Assembly: GCA_012976225.1 (NCBI GenBank)
Contig: JAAVVG010000004.1
Location: forward strand, 806,001-870,000
Source of the DNA: Golubevia sp. BC0850
Taxonomy: Eukaryota; Basidiomycota; Exobasidiomycetes; Golubeviales; Golubeviaceae
DNA: 64,000 nt
Direction of reading: 5' to 3'
Shown: one piece after another, positions 53,922 through 64,000 of the stretch
Layout of the letters: every line of letters starts with the position of its first letter
Numbering within the stretch: position 1 is the first letter of the stretch
Made by a program: the position numbers and the translations under genes
Notes under the pieces: model-generated
Database searches by the model: none
What the model was told of the DNA's origin: nothing
The model's input: only the letters and a program-made list of their open reading frames with translations

Positions 53922-54156
53922 CGACCTTGCTTTCCCTTCCAACAAGTCAGAAGGTAGAAATAGGATACAAAAAGATTGAGAGGAAGGAAGGAGGGGTGAT
54001 CGGGTGATGTCATCGTCATCGGACTCAACACCGATGACGAATTCATCGAGCTTCGGGAATAACTGATAAGGATAAAAAGGAATAAGGATTCTTCTTCTTC
54101 TTCTTTCCTCCCTCCCTTTCTCATATCCCCATTCGTTCAGTCCTACTTCACTCATC

Positions 54157-56624
54157 ATGTCATCAACTGAACCATCTTCAACCTCAAAGCGAGCAGCGTT
54201 CGATTGGAGTAAGGTTCATCCTTCCACCACCTCCCACTTCTCTCAATACCCCTCTCGACGTTCACCAGTTTTCGGTACTAAAGGAATGGTGGCCTCATCT
54301 CAACCTTTAGCTTCATCCTGTGGAATTAAAATCTTAGACATGGGTGGGAATGCAGCAGACGCAGCAGTTGCAGTAGCAGCAGCTCTAAACGTTACAGAAC
54401 CTTGTTCTACTGGAATCGGTGGAGATGCCTTCTGCCTATTCTACAACAATAAGACAAAGACTGTAGAAGCTTTAAATGGAAGTGGTAGAACTCCTATGGC
54501 TTTAACTCTGGAGAAATGTAGACAATTAGGTTTCGAGGGAACTGAATTCCCTTTAACTGATATCAATACTGCAACCGTTCCGGGAGCTCCGGGAGCTTGG
54601 GTTGATACTGTAAAGAGGTTTGGAAGCGGGAAGGTTGACTTGCAGGCTATTCTGAATCCCGCTATCGAGTTGGCTGAGAAAGGGTGAGTGCCTAGAATCG
54701 TCATGAGGACAAGAGGAGTGAGAGTGGGGGAGGAGCAGATTCTTGGGAAGTAGAGATACATGAGGATGGGAACAAAGGGACATGCTCAGATCTTTCAATG
54801 GGGAAAACGTAAAATCCTGGTGCTGAGTTGTACAACTGCTAGGGAGAGAAGGTGCTGAATCTCTTTCTCGAAACCTATCTTTTACCCTACCTCACCTCCT
54901 CTTCTTTCCTTATCCACACCTCTCTTCTCACTCCAGATTCCCAGTAAATACGACTGTCGCCCACTCAGTGAGTCTGAACCTATTGTTCCTAGCCTTCTCG
55001 TCCCTACTTCTAACCCTCTCTCTCATCTTCCTACCCTCTTCAGTGGGAACGATCCGAAGCTCTCCTCAAGAAAGCGTCTCCAAACTCTTCAGAAATGTTA
55101 AAGAATGGAAAAGCACCTTCAACTGGAGAGATCATGTACAACCCAACTTTAGGATCCACCTTCAGATCACTAGCCAAGTCCGGTAAAGAAGGTTTCTACA
55201 AGGGAGGTATCGCAGAATCAATTGTCAAACTACACAAATCTTTAGGAGGAGTTATGGAACTATCAGATTTAGAATCTCACATTTCAAAGGAAACGAAAGT
55301 TGAGCCCATCAAGTACACCTACAACGGTGTTCACGAAGAAGGAGTAACAATTTGGGAATGTCCACCTGCTGGACAAGGTTTGGTTGCTCTACTCGCTTTT
55401 GGTTTATTGGATTCTATGCAGAACTTAGGTCTCATTGGAGATTTAAAGGAAATGAAACATAACTCTGCTGAATATTTACATCCGATTATCGAAGCTCTTA
55501 GATTGGCTTTTGCTGATGCTAGATACCATGTCGCTGATCCAGAACACATCGACGTTCCAGTTGAGAAATTGCTCTCGAAAAAGTACTTGGATGATAGGGT
55601 CAAGACGAAGTTCAGTAAGGAAAAAGCAGGGAATGAAGGTGGACATGGAAATCCTGATAAGACTTGTGACACGGTTTATTTCTCGGTCACTGATCAAGAG
55701 GGAAATGCTTGTTCTTTCATCAATTCTAATTGTGAGTCTTTCTTCAGATCCGTCTTCTTATGAGGTATGAAGAGAAAGAAGATCGAAACCCAAGAGAACA
55801 GGTTCAAAGTACACTCTACTCTCTCTTTGCTGCCCTTTCTGACTTGATTCCTCTCGACCTTCCTACCCTAATCTACTTCCTACCGATTTCTCATCTACAT
55901 CTTCACTCTCCCAACAGACGCTGGTTTCGGTACTGGTGCCATTCCAGAAGGCTGCGGGTTCACTCTTCAAAACCGAGGTGCTGGATTCGTTTTAGTCGAT
56001 GGACATCCTAATTGTGTAGCTCCTGGAAAGAGACCTTACCACACCATCATTCCTGCTATGGCTACCAAAGGAGATGAGCTCTACTTGAGTTACGGGGTCA
56101 TGGGTGAGCAGAACTCGAGGCACGGGATAGCCTCGTCTTCGAGGTCGAGACGGGATGTTTGAAAGCCTCGTCCTCTCTTGATAGCTCGACCTCTTTCTGT
56201 TAAATCAAGTTCGCTAACTCTACCTTTCTTGTCCTATTCTCATCTCTCAGGAGGATTCATGCAACCTCAAGGACACGTCCAAGTACTTCTCTCACTTCTT
56301 CATCATCACCACACAGTTCAATCTTCTCTAGATGCTCCACGTTTCTGTATCGGTTCTGGAATGCCAGATGCTGGACCTATCAACTCGGACGTTTTCTTGG
56401 AGGAAGGAATGCAAGAGGAAGAAGTCGAAAAGTTGAGGAGATTAGGTCACAAAGTCGAAGTACTTTCTGGTTGGCAGAGAGGTCAATTCGGTAGAGGCCA
56501 AGTCATTCAGAAAGTTTGGGAGAAAGAAGGAAGTGCCAAACGAGAGAGCGAAGGTGGTAGAAATTGGAGTTGGGCTGCTGGAAGTGATATGAGAGCTGAC
56601 GGACAGGCAGTTGCTCAGGTATAA
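54157..56624 (+). CDS. Gamma-glutamyltransferase-family protein (YwrD-like)
   Basis: Five exons: 54157-54683, 54937-54967, 55044-55731, 55918-56103 and 56251-56624, giving 601 residues. It has the Ntn-hydrolase family layout. [14 protein letters not shown] and [20 protein letters not shown] open the large part, with [17 protein letters not shown] (residues about 88-104) and [11 protein letters not shown]. The processing and nucleophile threonine sits in [14 protein letters not shown] (about Thr396), followed by SFINSNYAGFGTG. The C-terminal part has [36 protein letters not shown] and [10 protein letters not shown]. Such enzymes transfer or hydrolyse gamma-glutamyl groups, for example from glutathione. 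No signal peptide or membrane anchor is present, unlike classical GGT, so an intracellular enzyme of the bacterial YwrD kind is likely. Confidence 0.9.
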
Positions 56625-57430
56625 GGCGGCCGGCAGATTGGGAGCTCATGAGATGAGGTGAAACAAGGCGGAGAGCAAGAAAGGGAAAGGGTGGTAGAAG
56701 GCAAGGAATGGAATTGTAAGGATAGGAAAGACTGAATTGGAGAGACTGAATACCAATTCGCAACAATCGCTTTTGCCACTGAAAACCGACTGTCTCGACC
56801 TGAAAATAACAGGGCTGCTTGGTTTGTCGTGACTTTAGAGATTGAATGATCTTGAACTACATGAAAGAGTGGGAACAAGGGGAAAGGGTAGAGAGACGAG
56901 AACAAACGAAATTGGGTGGAAGAAAAAGTGGTGACAACTTTGAAGGGAAGGGGCAGGAAGCATGCTCGTGAAAAGATGGCGATGTTGGAATGACGTGAAG
57001 AAAGATTGGAAAACAAACGAACGAAAAAAGGTGCGAGAAGAAGAAACAGGAAACGAGTCAGAGAAGCTGGAAGAGTTTTGCATTGGAGCCGCAAAGAGAC
57101 GGCTTGAAGCATTGAGAATGAGAAAAGATTCATGTTTGTGGTTTTGTTCAATCTTAAAGTAGAAAGTTGAGTCTGGAAGGGAAGTCAGGGTTAGGGTTTG
57201 AAATGTTGTGTGGTCTTGAAACACATCTTATTTGACTTGAATACTTTCAGAAACCGGTGCTGAGAGAAGAGAACTTGTGGTCGGTTTGCTTAAGCGAAAC
57301 ATCTATTGACCATATCTAACAAATCTTCCAATCAGCTTGTTTATAATCCGCCCCACTGCTATCATCACCTCCCCTCCTCCTCTATCAGACCTGAGGTCAA
57401 GATCTCCATCTTCTAAAAGATTGATTCCTT
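56625..57430. other. Gap downstream of the GGT-family gene
   Basis: 806 bp. The first part is likely 3' untranslated region. A minus-strand open stretch near 56615-57224 is Ser/Phe-rich and has the look of the reverse complement of purine-rich sequence rather than a gene. Nothing else recognised. Confidence 0.45.
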
Positions 57431-59062
57431 TCAGTAGTGCGTTACCAAATGAGGAGAATGTCTTTTAAATTCCGACTTCCACTCTTCGGCGCCTTCAAGA
57501 GAAAAGAGCTTTGGATACTTGAAGGTCGACAACCATCTGACGAGATTGTCAGGAGCTTCGATCAACGAGATGAGCGGTAGCTCGGATAAAGTCAACACTA
57601 CTCCCACCTTTATTGGCTTGACCTCCTCTGGCTTGTAGTCGGAAAACCTTAAAGAATACAAAGTTGAACTACAGTTGTAAAAAAGTGAATCTAGGAGATC
57701 AGAAGCGGCTTGAGATTTTTTGGAAGAGGTCATGACTAGACGAGAAACCTTTAGAAGGTCAAGATTGAACAGAAGGGGGTGAAACGATTGATCGATTGAG
57801 TCTAGGGTTAGCTCGAGGAGATTGGGGAGAAGTAGACGAGAGTTGAAGCCTTAGATCTCCTCATTAGATTCCCCTAAACTTCCGAGATTGATGGAATTGA
57901 GAGTATTTGCTGACTTGATTAAGACCGAGTTGAGTTCAGAAAGGTTGATGAAGTTGAAACCTGAACCGTAGTGACGACCAAGAGTAAGCATCTTCAAGTT
58001 GCCTCCGATGAAATTTGAAAACTTGCTCCATGGAATCAGATAGCTTTCCAGATTCAAATTCTACCGCTTTAATCTTTTGAGTTGTTGTAGACCTGCTGGA
58101 ATCTTTAGGGTTTGGGTTTGATTCTCCTCCTCCTTTGCCAAAATTGCCCGCTTCATCTTGATAGAGAGAGTATTCAGATTAGGACAGTTAATTGAAAAAT
58201 TCCAGATCGCTCTACAGGAATCTTGATCTTGCCCTACGACCTTTCTTCAAGGAGAGTCTGGAAGCTTCAATCTCAGTGACAATATTGATGTAATCTGCAT
58301 CTCCTCCCTCAATCCCACGAATACTTCCAAGTGACTCTCCACCTAGGCCAAATCCTTGAATTGACTTGATCAGCATATATAAAAAATCTACCTTCTCCTT
58401 CGTTTGTAGAGGCAAAGAAGTAGGACGATGGGTTGATAAGGTGAATCTCTTTGAACCTGGCTGATCATTCCCAGCCTTGATCGCGATGCTTGAAGGGCCC
58501 TTGGCACGGAATTCTCTAACGTTGAGGTTTGACTGAGCATAATCGAAGAGAGTTGCGATTATTGGAGTTAGGAGCTTCTATGATTTCATGTTGAGTGAGA
58601 GATAGGAAAGAGTTTCTTTTGAGTCCGAGAGAAATGAGGAGATCCTTGAGGAGCACAGACGCATTGACCTCTAGCTCTCCTTGATCATAGTCGACCATGA
58701 AAGCTGATAAGTTGAGAGACACCTTGACGAGTCTATTGAGAGAAAGAGAGAGCTGAGACGCGTTGGAAGGTTTGAATGATCTCCATTCGAGATTCTGCTC
58801 CCAGTCTTGATAGGTCCATCTCTTTATGAAGACTTGAGTTTGGCAAAACGAGATTTCTCCAAGACTTTGATACTGCATTTGATGTTGCCAATTCTTTAGG
58901 TGGAAGAGAGGAGAGAAGCTGAGAGAACAGTTCTGGAGGTAGAGCGAAGATAGGATCTCTGAGGGGACCTTTAAGAACAAAATATTGGATCTTGGATCTT
59001 CTCTTGCGCAAACTTTTCACGTGAGCGGCTATTTCGGATAGTTTCTCAAGGAGGTCAGACAT
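57431..59062 (-). pseudogene. Broken F-box/leucine-rich protein gene
   Basis: The ATG at 59062 opens MSDLLEKLSEIAAHVKSLRK and then a textbook F-box: IFALPPELFSQLLSSLPPKE, then LATSNAVSKSWRNLVLPNSS (residues about 38-78). After that the reading frame is broken. LVKVSLNLSAFMVDYDQGEL continues in another frame. LFDYAQSNLNVREFRAKGPS follows in a third, preceded by a stop. IWNFSINCPNLNTLSIKMKR follows another shift. Two in-frame stops (near 58064 and 57853) then interrupt LNLESYLIPWSKFSNFIGG and LLPNLLELTLDSIDQS, before the last part ending at 57431. Few GTGAGT donors are available to remove these as introns. It is therefore most likely a recently decayed F-box protein, not closely similar to copies A-C. 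A complicated real intron pattern is the alternative. Confidence 0.6.
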
Positions 59063-59482
59063 CGTAAAGGAGAAGAGGAAGAAGGTCAATTGGGAGGAAG
59101 CAAGAGAAGGAAGGAACAAGGATCTCTTTCTCCAGCAAGCAGCCCAATGCAACAGCGCTCAGAGCAGCCCCCCCCCCCAATTCCTGTATTCCACAAGGAT
59201 TTTTAAACTTTACGAAAAATCGAGAGAGAGGGTCCTGGAGCCGCAGAGCGACAGCAACATAGGCTCTCTCGGTCAAATGATTTGTCATTTAGATTAGTAA
59301 AAAATAGAGAAAGTGTGAGGGGTGGAACGTGGAGCGATTGAATAGAGAGAAATGGAGATTAAGATGGGGAAGAGAGCGGTGAAGTTGATTGTTCTTGAAT
59401 GCCTGATTGGTGTTCTAGTGTAGAAAGATTTGCGACGAGAGGAGTGTTCTAGAGGGGACGAAACGTTTCTTTTCAATGTTTA
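59063..59482. other. Gap upstream of the broken F-box gene, with an 11-base C run
   Basis: 420 bp. It includes a C homopolymer at 59168-59178 and purine-rich sequence. It contains the upstream region of the broken F-box gene and the 3' end of the LETM1 gene. No gene seen. Confidence 0.45.
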
Positions 59483-62400
59483 TCATTCAACAATATCCTC
59501 CTTCCTAAGTTTTTCTTCTCTCTTCTTTTCTTCTTTCTCCTTCTTCTCCTCCTTCTTCCCATCAATCTCTCCGATACTTTTTTCAGTAGATCCAGCCATT
59601 TCCTTTTCTCTCTCCTTCTGTCCCTCTTGTTTGCCCACATTCTTCTCTTTCAATTGTTTTCCCTTTTCTCTAATGTCCTTCACGCCATCGTCTCTTAAGA
59701 TCCCCAATCCAGATTCCTGTCTAGCAAGTTCTAGAACATCGGTAAGAGGAACTAGACCATCATTATCCACATCTAATTTGTCAACAATCTTTTCCAAAAT
59801 TTCATCTTCAGGCCTATGTTTGATTAACCTTAGAGCTTGTTCTAAATCATCGACAGAGATCTTTCCAGATGGAGAAGCTTCAATAATATGCATTCTTGAA
59901 CCAACATCTCGATCGTATTCTTCCAATTGAGAGTCGATCTTCTCTAACATTGAACGAACTTTCTTAGCAAGAGACCTTGAGCTTGAAGAAGAAACAGGTT
60001 GCGGAGTAGCTTCTGGTTCTTTCCTTTGTTCAGATTTCTCCTTAGCCATGTCTTTAGTTCCATCCGAAACGTTTTCTTTCTCCATAACAGGTGTCTCCTC
60101 TACCAATTTCCCATCGACTTGATCGACTTCTCTAATCAACTCAGCCAATTCCTCTCTTTCCTTAAGAACACTAGACTTAGCAGACAACAAACTTAAAGCT
60201 TCACCAAGTTCATAAAGTTGTTCATTAGTCATTCTAGGATCCATTTCCTCGTCCAACTTGATTTCGTTCTCAGGCAAAAGAGATCTAGCATCTTCTTCTT
60301 CCTTAGCCAATCTTCTTTTCTCCCTGCTTTTCTTTTCTTTCTCCTCAGCTCTTGCAGCTGCTTCTTCTTCTTCCTGTTCAGCTTCGTCTTCAATTAATTC
60401 TTCCTGTTGTTGTAAAACTTCCAATCTTTGTTTATTAGTAGCTTGTTCTTTAGAAACATTCAATTCGGCTTCGTTCAACAAAGTATCGGGTAGAGAACTC
60501 AAAGTCAGTTCCAGAGATTTCAATTGAGATTGATCAGTTCCTTCACTTCCAGGAGCTCTAGCAACATAATTGAAAGCTTTACTCAGAACCAACAAAGTTC
60601 CAGAAATCTTTTGATGTAAATGTAAATCAATCCATTGTTTCATTTCTTCTTTTAACTGATCTTCTTCCAAATTGAGAGTTTGAATCCCTCTACTTTGACA
60701 AGCCGACTGTAATTCGTGTCTACTAAGAGTCTCAACTCCTTCCGCATTAATCACAATATCATCTTGTTTGATCCCATTCAACTTGTGTCTAATTTGATAT
60801 CTCAGATAGTTGTCTGTTCCAAATGCATTGATTTGCATATATCTACACATACTGACCAGTTGAGGTCTAGTCAAATTATCTAGAGTTAAATCGTCTTCGA
60901 AGAGTTTGGCTACTGAGATGATGTCAACGTCCGAAGGACTTTCTCCAGTGGATCGAACTTTTCTGAAAAATTCTTTGAATTCATCTGAAGTTTGGACTTT
61001 GGAAGTTGGTTGGATACCGCCATCTCGAACAGTTTCTTGGAGGAATTTGGCCATCTCTAAACGAACTTTGATTAATCCTCTACGTTTCTCTTCGACTGAG
61101 AATTTAGATTCGAAAGTTGATGGTAACATGTTTGGAAAGATCTTGATGGCAACTGGCAAAAGCAATTCTCCAGCTGGAATGATGATAAAAGGAACGAATG
61201 GGATTAAACGAAGTAAATCTGCAGTTGTACGTTTGAGCTGTGAGAGAATGAAGAGTAAACGTTTGAAGGTTTAAGTTACACTTTCACTTCCACTGACTGT
61301 AATCTTTTTCCAATTTCTTCCCTCATCAGATATTGTTTTACTCACCTGTCTCCTCTCCCTCCTAGTCAACCCGTAACCCATCATCAACCTCCTAACCAAC
61401 CTCGCACTAATCCTAACTTCCTTCCCCAAAAGTTTGCTTCCATGCCAATAGTGAGCAGCCTCCTCTTTGACTTTCTTCCAAATCCTAGTTCTTAGAGGTT
61501 GAGACTTCCTTTCTTCTTCAGCTTGTTTCAGAGTGGCTTGTTTCTGTTCCGCTAGATGGGCTAAATAAGCTGATGAAGATGAGGTCTGATTGGAAGGAGA
61601 CCCTAAGGCTGAACCTGATTGAGAAGGTAGAGGTGGGGTTACTCGAGAGATGTCGGAAGTTGAAGGTGGTTTGGGGGAGGAGGAATTGAGACGACTTTGA
61701 GTTTGGAAGGAGAAAGTTGAGGTGAGAGGGGTGGAGTGGGAGAAGAGGGAGAGGATTTGAAGTTGCGAAGGAGGAGACGAGACTGAGAGATAGAAAAACA
61801 GTTCGATAGAGGAATAGAAAGTAGAAGTCAGCGTGAGAGGCAAAGGGCAGTGCTGATAGCGAGAAGAAATGTGAGATGCTCTATCCAAGCTCCCAGGAGC
61901 CAACAATCTCTTCTCCAGGCAACTCAATGGACTGAACAATTTCAGTTCACAGATCCAATAAATCAAAAGGGGAATCCTTGGCACCTCTGAGCCGACAAGG
62001 CTAGCTAGGTCGAGGGACAGAAGAGCTTCTTGCCTTCTGATCTCTGACTTCCCCAGGGCCTTCCAGAGCTCTCAAGACCTCAGCCTCAGTTTCTCCATCC
62101 TTCTGGAAGAGAAAGACAGAGAGCAAACTCAAGGGAAGAGGAACTAAGAGGTGGGTAGATGAGACTTTGAAATGTACTCATACATGGAGTTGCTATTCTA
62201 CAACCACCCAGACCACAGTAGAATCTAGCAATATATGGAAGAAGTATAAGTGAAACATCTGAAGTCTAGAAAGACGTAGATGCAGGTTGCTACTATAGTA
62301 TCCATGCTGGTCGTTGCTGAGCTTTCTTCTAATTCCCAAACCCACTTGACTTGTCCATCTCATCTCATCTGATCTCTTCCATCTTTCGGTTCGCAACTCA

Positions 62401-62504
62401 CGATTTGAATTTCTGAGCCCCAGCCTTGCAGTTGCAGACAATTGCCTTAAGGCCATTGACCTGGCGCCTACTGCGACTCTTGCTGATGCTCTAGTTGAGT
62501 GCAT
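59483..62504 (-). CDS. LETM1/Mdm38-family mitochondrial inner-membrane protein
   Basis: Three exons: 62504-62402, 61782-61346 and 61237-59483, giving about 764 residues. The N-terminus MHSTRASARVAVGARSMALR is Arg-rich, without acidic residues, and looks like a mitochondrial presequence. The family core follows: YWHGSKLLGKEVRISARLV, then LKRTTADLLRLIPFVPFIII with a single membrane segment near residues 185-205, PFVPFIIIPAGELLLPVAIK and IFPNMLPSTFE. A ribosome-binding-like domain has TRPQLVSMCRYMQINAFGTD and LRYQIRHKLNGIKQDD. Two long charged coiled coils and an EF-hand-like DVDNDGLVPL loop are near the C-terminus. Family members balance K+/H+ or Ca2+ across the inner membrane and help insert mitochondrially made proteins. 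The 619-bp first intron and so the exact N-terminus are inferred from phase and the presequence. Confidence 0.87.
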
Positions 62505-62744
62505 TTACAATTCTTGCGGAACGTTTAGGAATAAAGATTGAGAATTGAGAGTTGAGATGGAGAGATGAGGAAGTGAATCCCTCCCTGTTGGCTTAATGAA
62601 GAAATTCCTGAATGGAAATCAAGAGGTAAATCTGAAGAAAGACTACCAAAGATTGTCGATTGTCGATTCTAGATTAGGTGCTGGTGGGTTCGGTTGAGGA
62701 AGAAAGTGATTGGCTTCCGTCTCACGACTTCAACTTCAACAAAG
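62505..62744. promoter_or_regulatory. Shared upstream region of LETM1 and the NDUFAF2-like gene
   Basis: 240 bp between two divergent start codons, both for mitochondrial proteins. A tandem GTCGATT-type motif (ttgtcgattgtcgattc) lies near 62653-62669. A bidirectional promoter is inferred. Confidence 0.45.
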
Positions 62745-64000
62745 ATGACAACTTTATTCAGATCTTTAACACGAGTCCTAAGAATTGGAAAGGAGAAATA
62801 TTTAGTTGGACACGATTTGAACAACAACGCGTATTATGAATTACCTTCAAGGAGTGGAAGTAATGGTAAGTGTAAGCCACCATTGATAAATGTCACTCAA
62901 CTCTCTCTCCATCCTTGCTTATCATCTTCCTCTATTCTTCTGGCTCAGATCCTCGGCATACTCGAAGGACAATATTCTGGAGAGAGAAGTTGGACTTTTC
63001 GGAGTACGATCAGTCAAGTTTACCTGTTCAATGGAAAATGTGGCTGAGGCATACAAGGAGATCTCCTCCTACTATACAGGTTAGTGCCATCAGAGACAGT
63101 TCTTGTACTTCTACCTTATTGATAGGACATGTCGAGTGGGGGGAGAGGAGATTGTTTGGGAGTCAAAGGGACTGACACAGATGCAAGGCGGAGAGGCATC
63201 AGGACGGACTTCTGCAGCTCTGATTCAGTAGCTGGCTTCTAAGATTTTGGAACAAAGTTCCCAGATTCAGACCTGCTCAGACTTATTCGATTCATGGCTC
63301 TACGGGAAAGGATACTCAAGGTCGCAGCGGAGCTCAACTTCCAAGAATTCTTATAGTCGTCTTGTTCAAAAGCCTCGAAGTCGACTGGCTGAATCTCTAG
63401 AGTCAGATCTTAGCTTCTCCTATCACCTAGAAAGCGGGCTCCATTCAGCTTCCAAGCCATCCAGGGAAGGTCAACTTTCCACGGCCTCTCACCCTCTCTT
63501 ACCCAACCAACCTTCTTTCTTTCTTGCTTCCTCTCCCTATCATTCACCTTTTACCCGCATTCACCCCGTTCCTTCAGGAACTTCAACAAGACCTCCAAAG
63601 AATCCGTCTCACACAACATAATGCCTCAATCCTAGCTGCCAGAGATGAAGAATCTCGAAAACGATTCGCCGCTTCCAATTCCCCACCCTCTCTTTCTTCC
63701 CCCCAAGACTACTCCAATCAGGATCCTTCCTCATCTCCTTCCGACGTATGGCAAGCCTCAAAAGCAAGAATCCAAGCTCAAGATTCAGCAGCTTATTCAG
63801 CGGGAGTTCAACCTCAACCTACAACTGAGAATCCAAGCTTCGCAACTGAATCAGGAATGGGAATAGATGGAAAACTCTTAGAAAGGAATTCAGAGTTCTC
63901 CTCTGCCCTGTTTAGAAGAGAAATTGCTAGGAGAGAGAAAGAAAGAAAGGGAGAATATGAAACTAAAGAGAGGGAGAGAAGAGAGTGGTTGTTGAGGAAG
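62745..64000 (+). CDS. NDUFAF2-like complex I assembly factor, 3' end beyond window
   Basis: Exons 62745-62865, 62949-63079 and 63578 to the window edge; phases agree. It starts MTTLFRSLTRVLRIGKEKYL, then VGHDLNNNAYYELPS, then across an intron DPRHTRRTIFWREKLDFSEY and LPVQWKMWLRHTRRSPPTIQ. This is the NDUFA12/NDUFAF2 fold signature (G.D..GN.YYE, then R.R R, then P..W..WL...R..PP). ELQQDLQRIRLTQHNASILA continues, with a disordered tail rich in Arg/Glu. The presence of the ELQ.D extension and long tail favours the assembly factor NDUFAF2 (mimitin) over the NDUFA12 subunit. It acts in the mitochondrial matrix on a late complex I intermediate. The 498-bp second intron is long for this window. At least 225 residues lie inside the window. 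Confidence 0.85.

Noticed and set aside
56615-57224. Ser/Phe-rich minus-strand open stretches downstream of the GGT-family gene
   Set aside because: They are the complement of purine-rich sequence, have no family features, no splice signals and no conserved text.
62001-62102. Open 34-codon stretch with an acceptor-like TTCCAG inside the first intron of the LETM1 gene
   Set aside because: Its open frame does not fit the phase left by the first exon (it would stop after five codons), whereas the exon starting at 61782 fits. It could at most belong to an alternative transcript.

Overview
The window reads as compact nuclear DNA of a filamentous or yeast-like fungus, most likely a basidiomycete. 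Nearly every gene is split by short introns, mostly about 55-250 bp, with a very uniform GTGAGT donor. The proteins recognised are typically eukaryotic and fungal, and genes sit close together on both strands. I cannot place it below that level from sequence alone. All exon models were built by hand from splice signals, reading phase and family conservation.

Layout. 1-3105: Ser/Pro-rich protein of unknown function, running off the left edge. 3421-4424: SIMPL-domain protein. 4500-6390: broken F-box-like gene (copy A). 6786-14509: XMAP215/Dis1-family microtubule polymerase with five TOG domains. 15029-16954: broken F-box-like gene (copy B) with a shared downstream module. 17204-19530: YIF1. 19742-21906: translation factor eIF1A. 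22674-25183: AAAP-type amino-acid transporter. 25517-31245: 1,797-residue helical-repeat protein of unknown function. 31526-35957: coiled-coil protein of unknown function. 36384-41768: RNA polymerase III largest subunit. 41926-43814: METTL4-like MT-A70 methyltransferase. 44125-44744: small F-box-like remnant. 44895-46655: cystathionine gamma-synthase-type PLP enzyme. 47094-48476: short-chain dehydrogenase. 48532-51504: UCS-domain myosin chaperone. 51800-53921: broken F-box-like gene (copy C) plus the same module. 54157-56624: gamma-glutamyltransferase-family enzyme. 57431-59062: another broken F-box gene. 59483-62504: LETM1/Mdm38. 62745 to the right edge: NDUFAF2-like complex I assembly factor.

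Most intact genes are conserved single-copy housekeeping genes for cytoskeleton, secretion, translation, transcription and mitochondria. They are not an obvious pathway cluster. Several lie in close head-to-head pairs that may share promoters: YIF1/eIF1A, RPC1/METTL4, SDR/UCS and LETM1/NDUFAF2, the last pair both acting at the mitochondrial inner membrane.

The unusual component is a set of five F-box-like loci, of which at least four are decayed. Three (A, B, C) are clear dispersed duplicates in both orientations, and two of these carry the same roughly 355-bp downstream module with a matching boundary. I saw no CRISPR array, tRNA, rRNA, or recognisable transposon or viral element.
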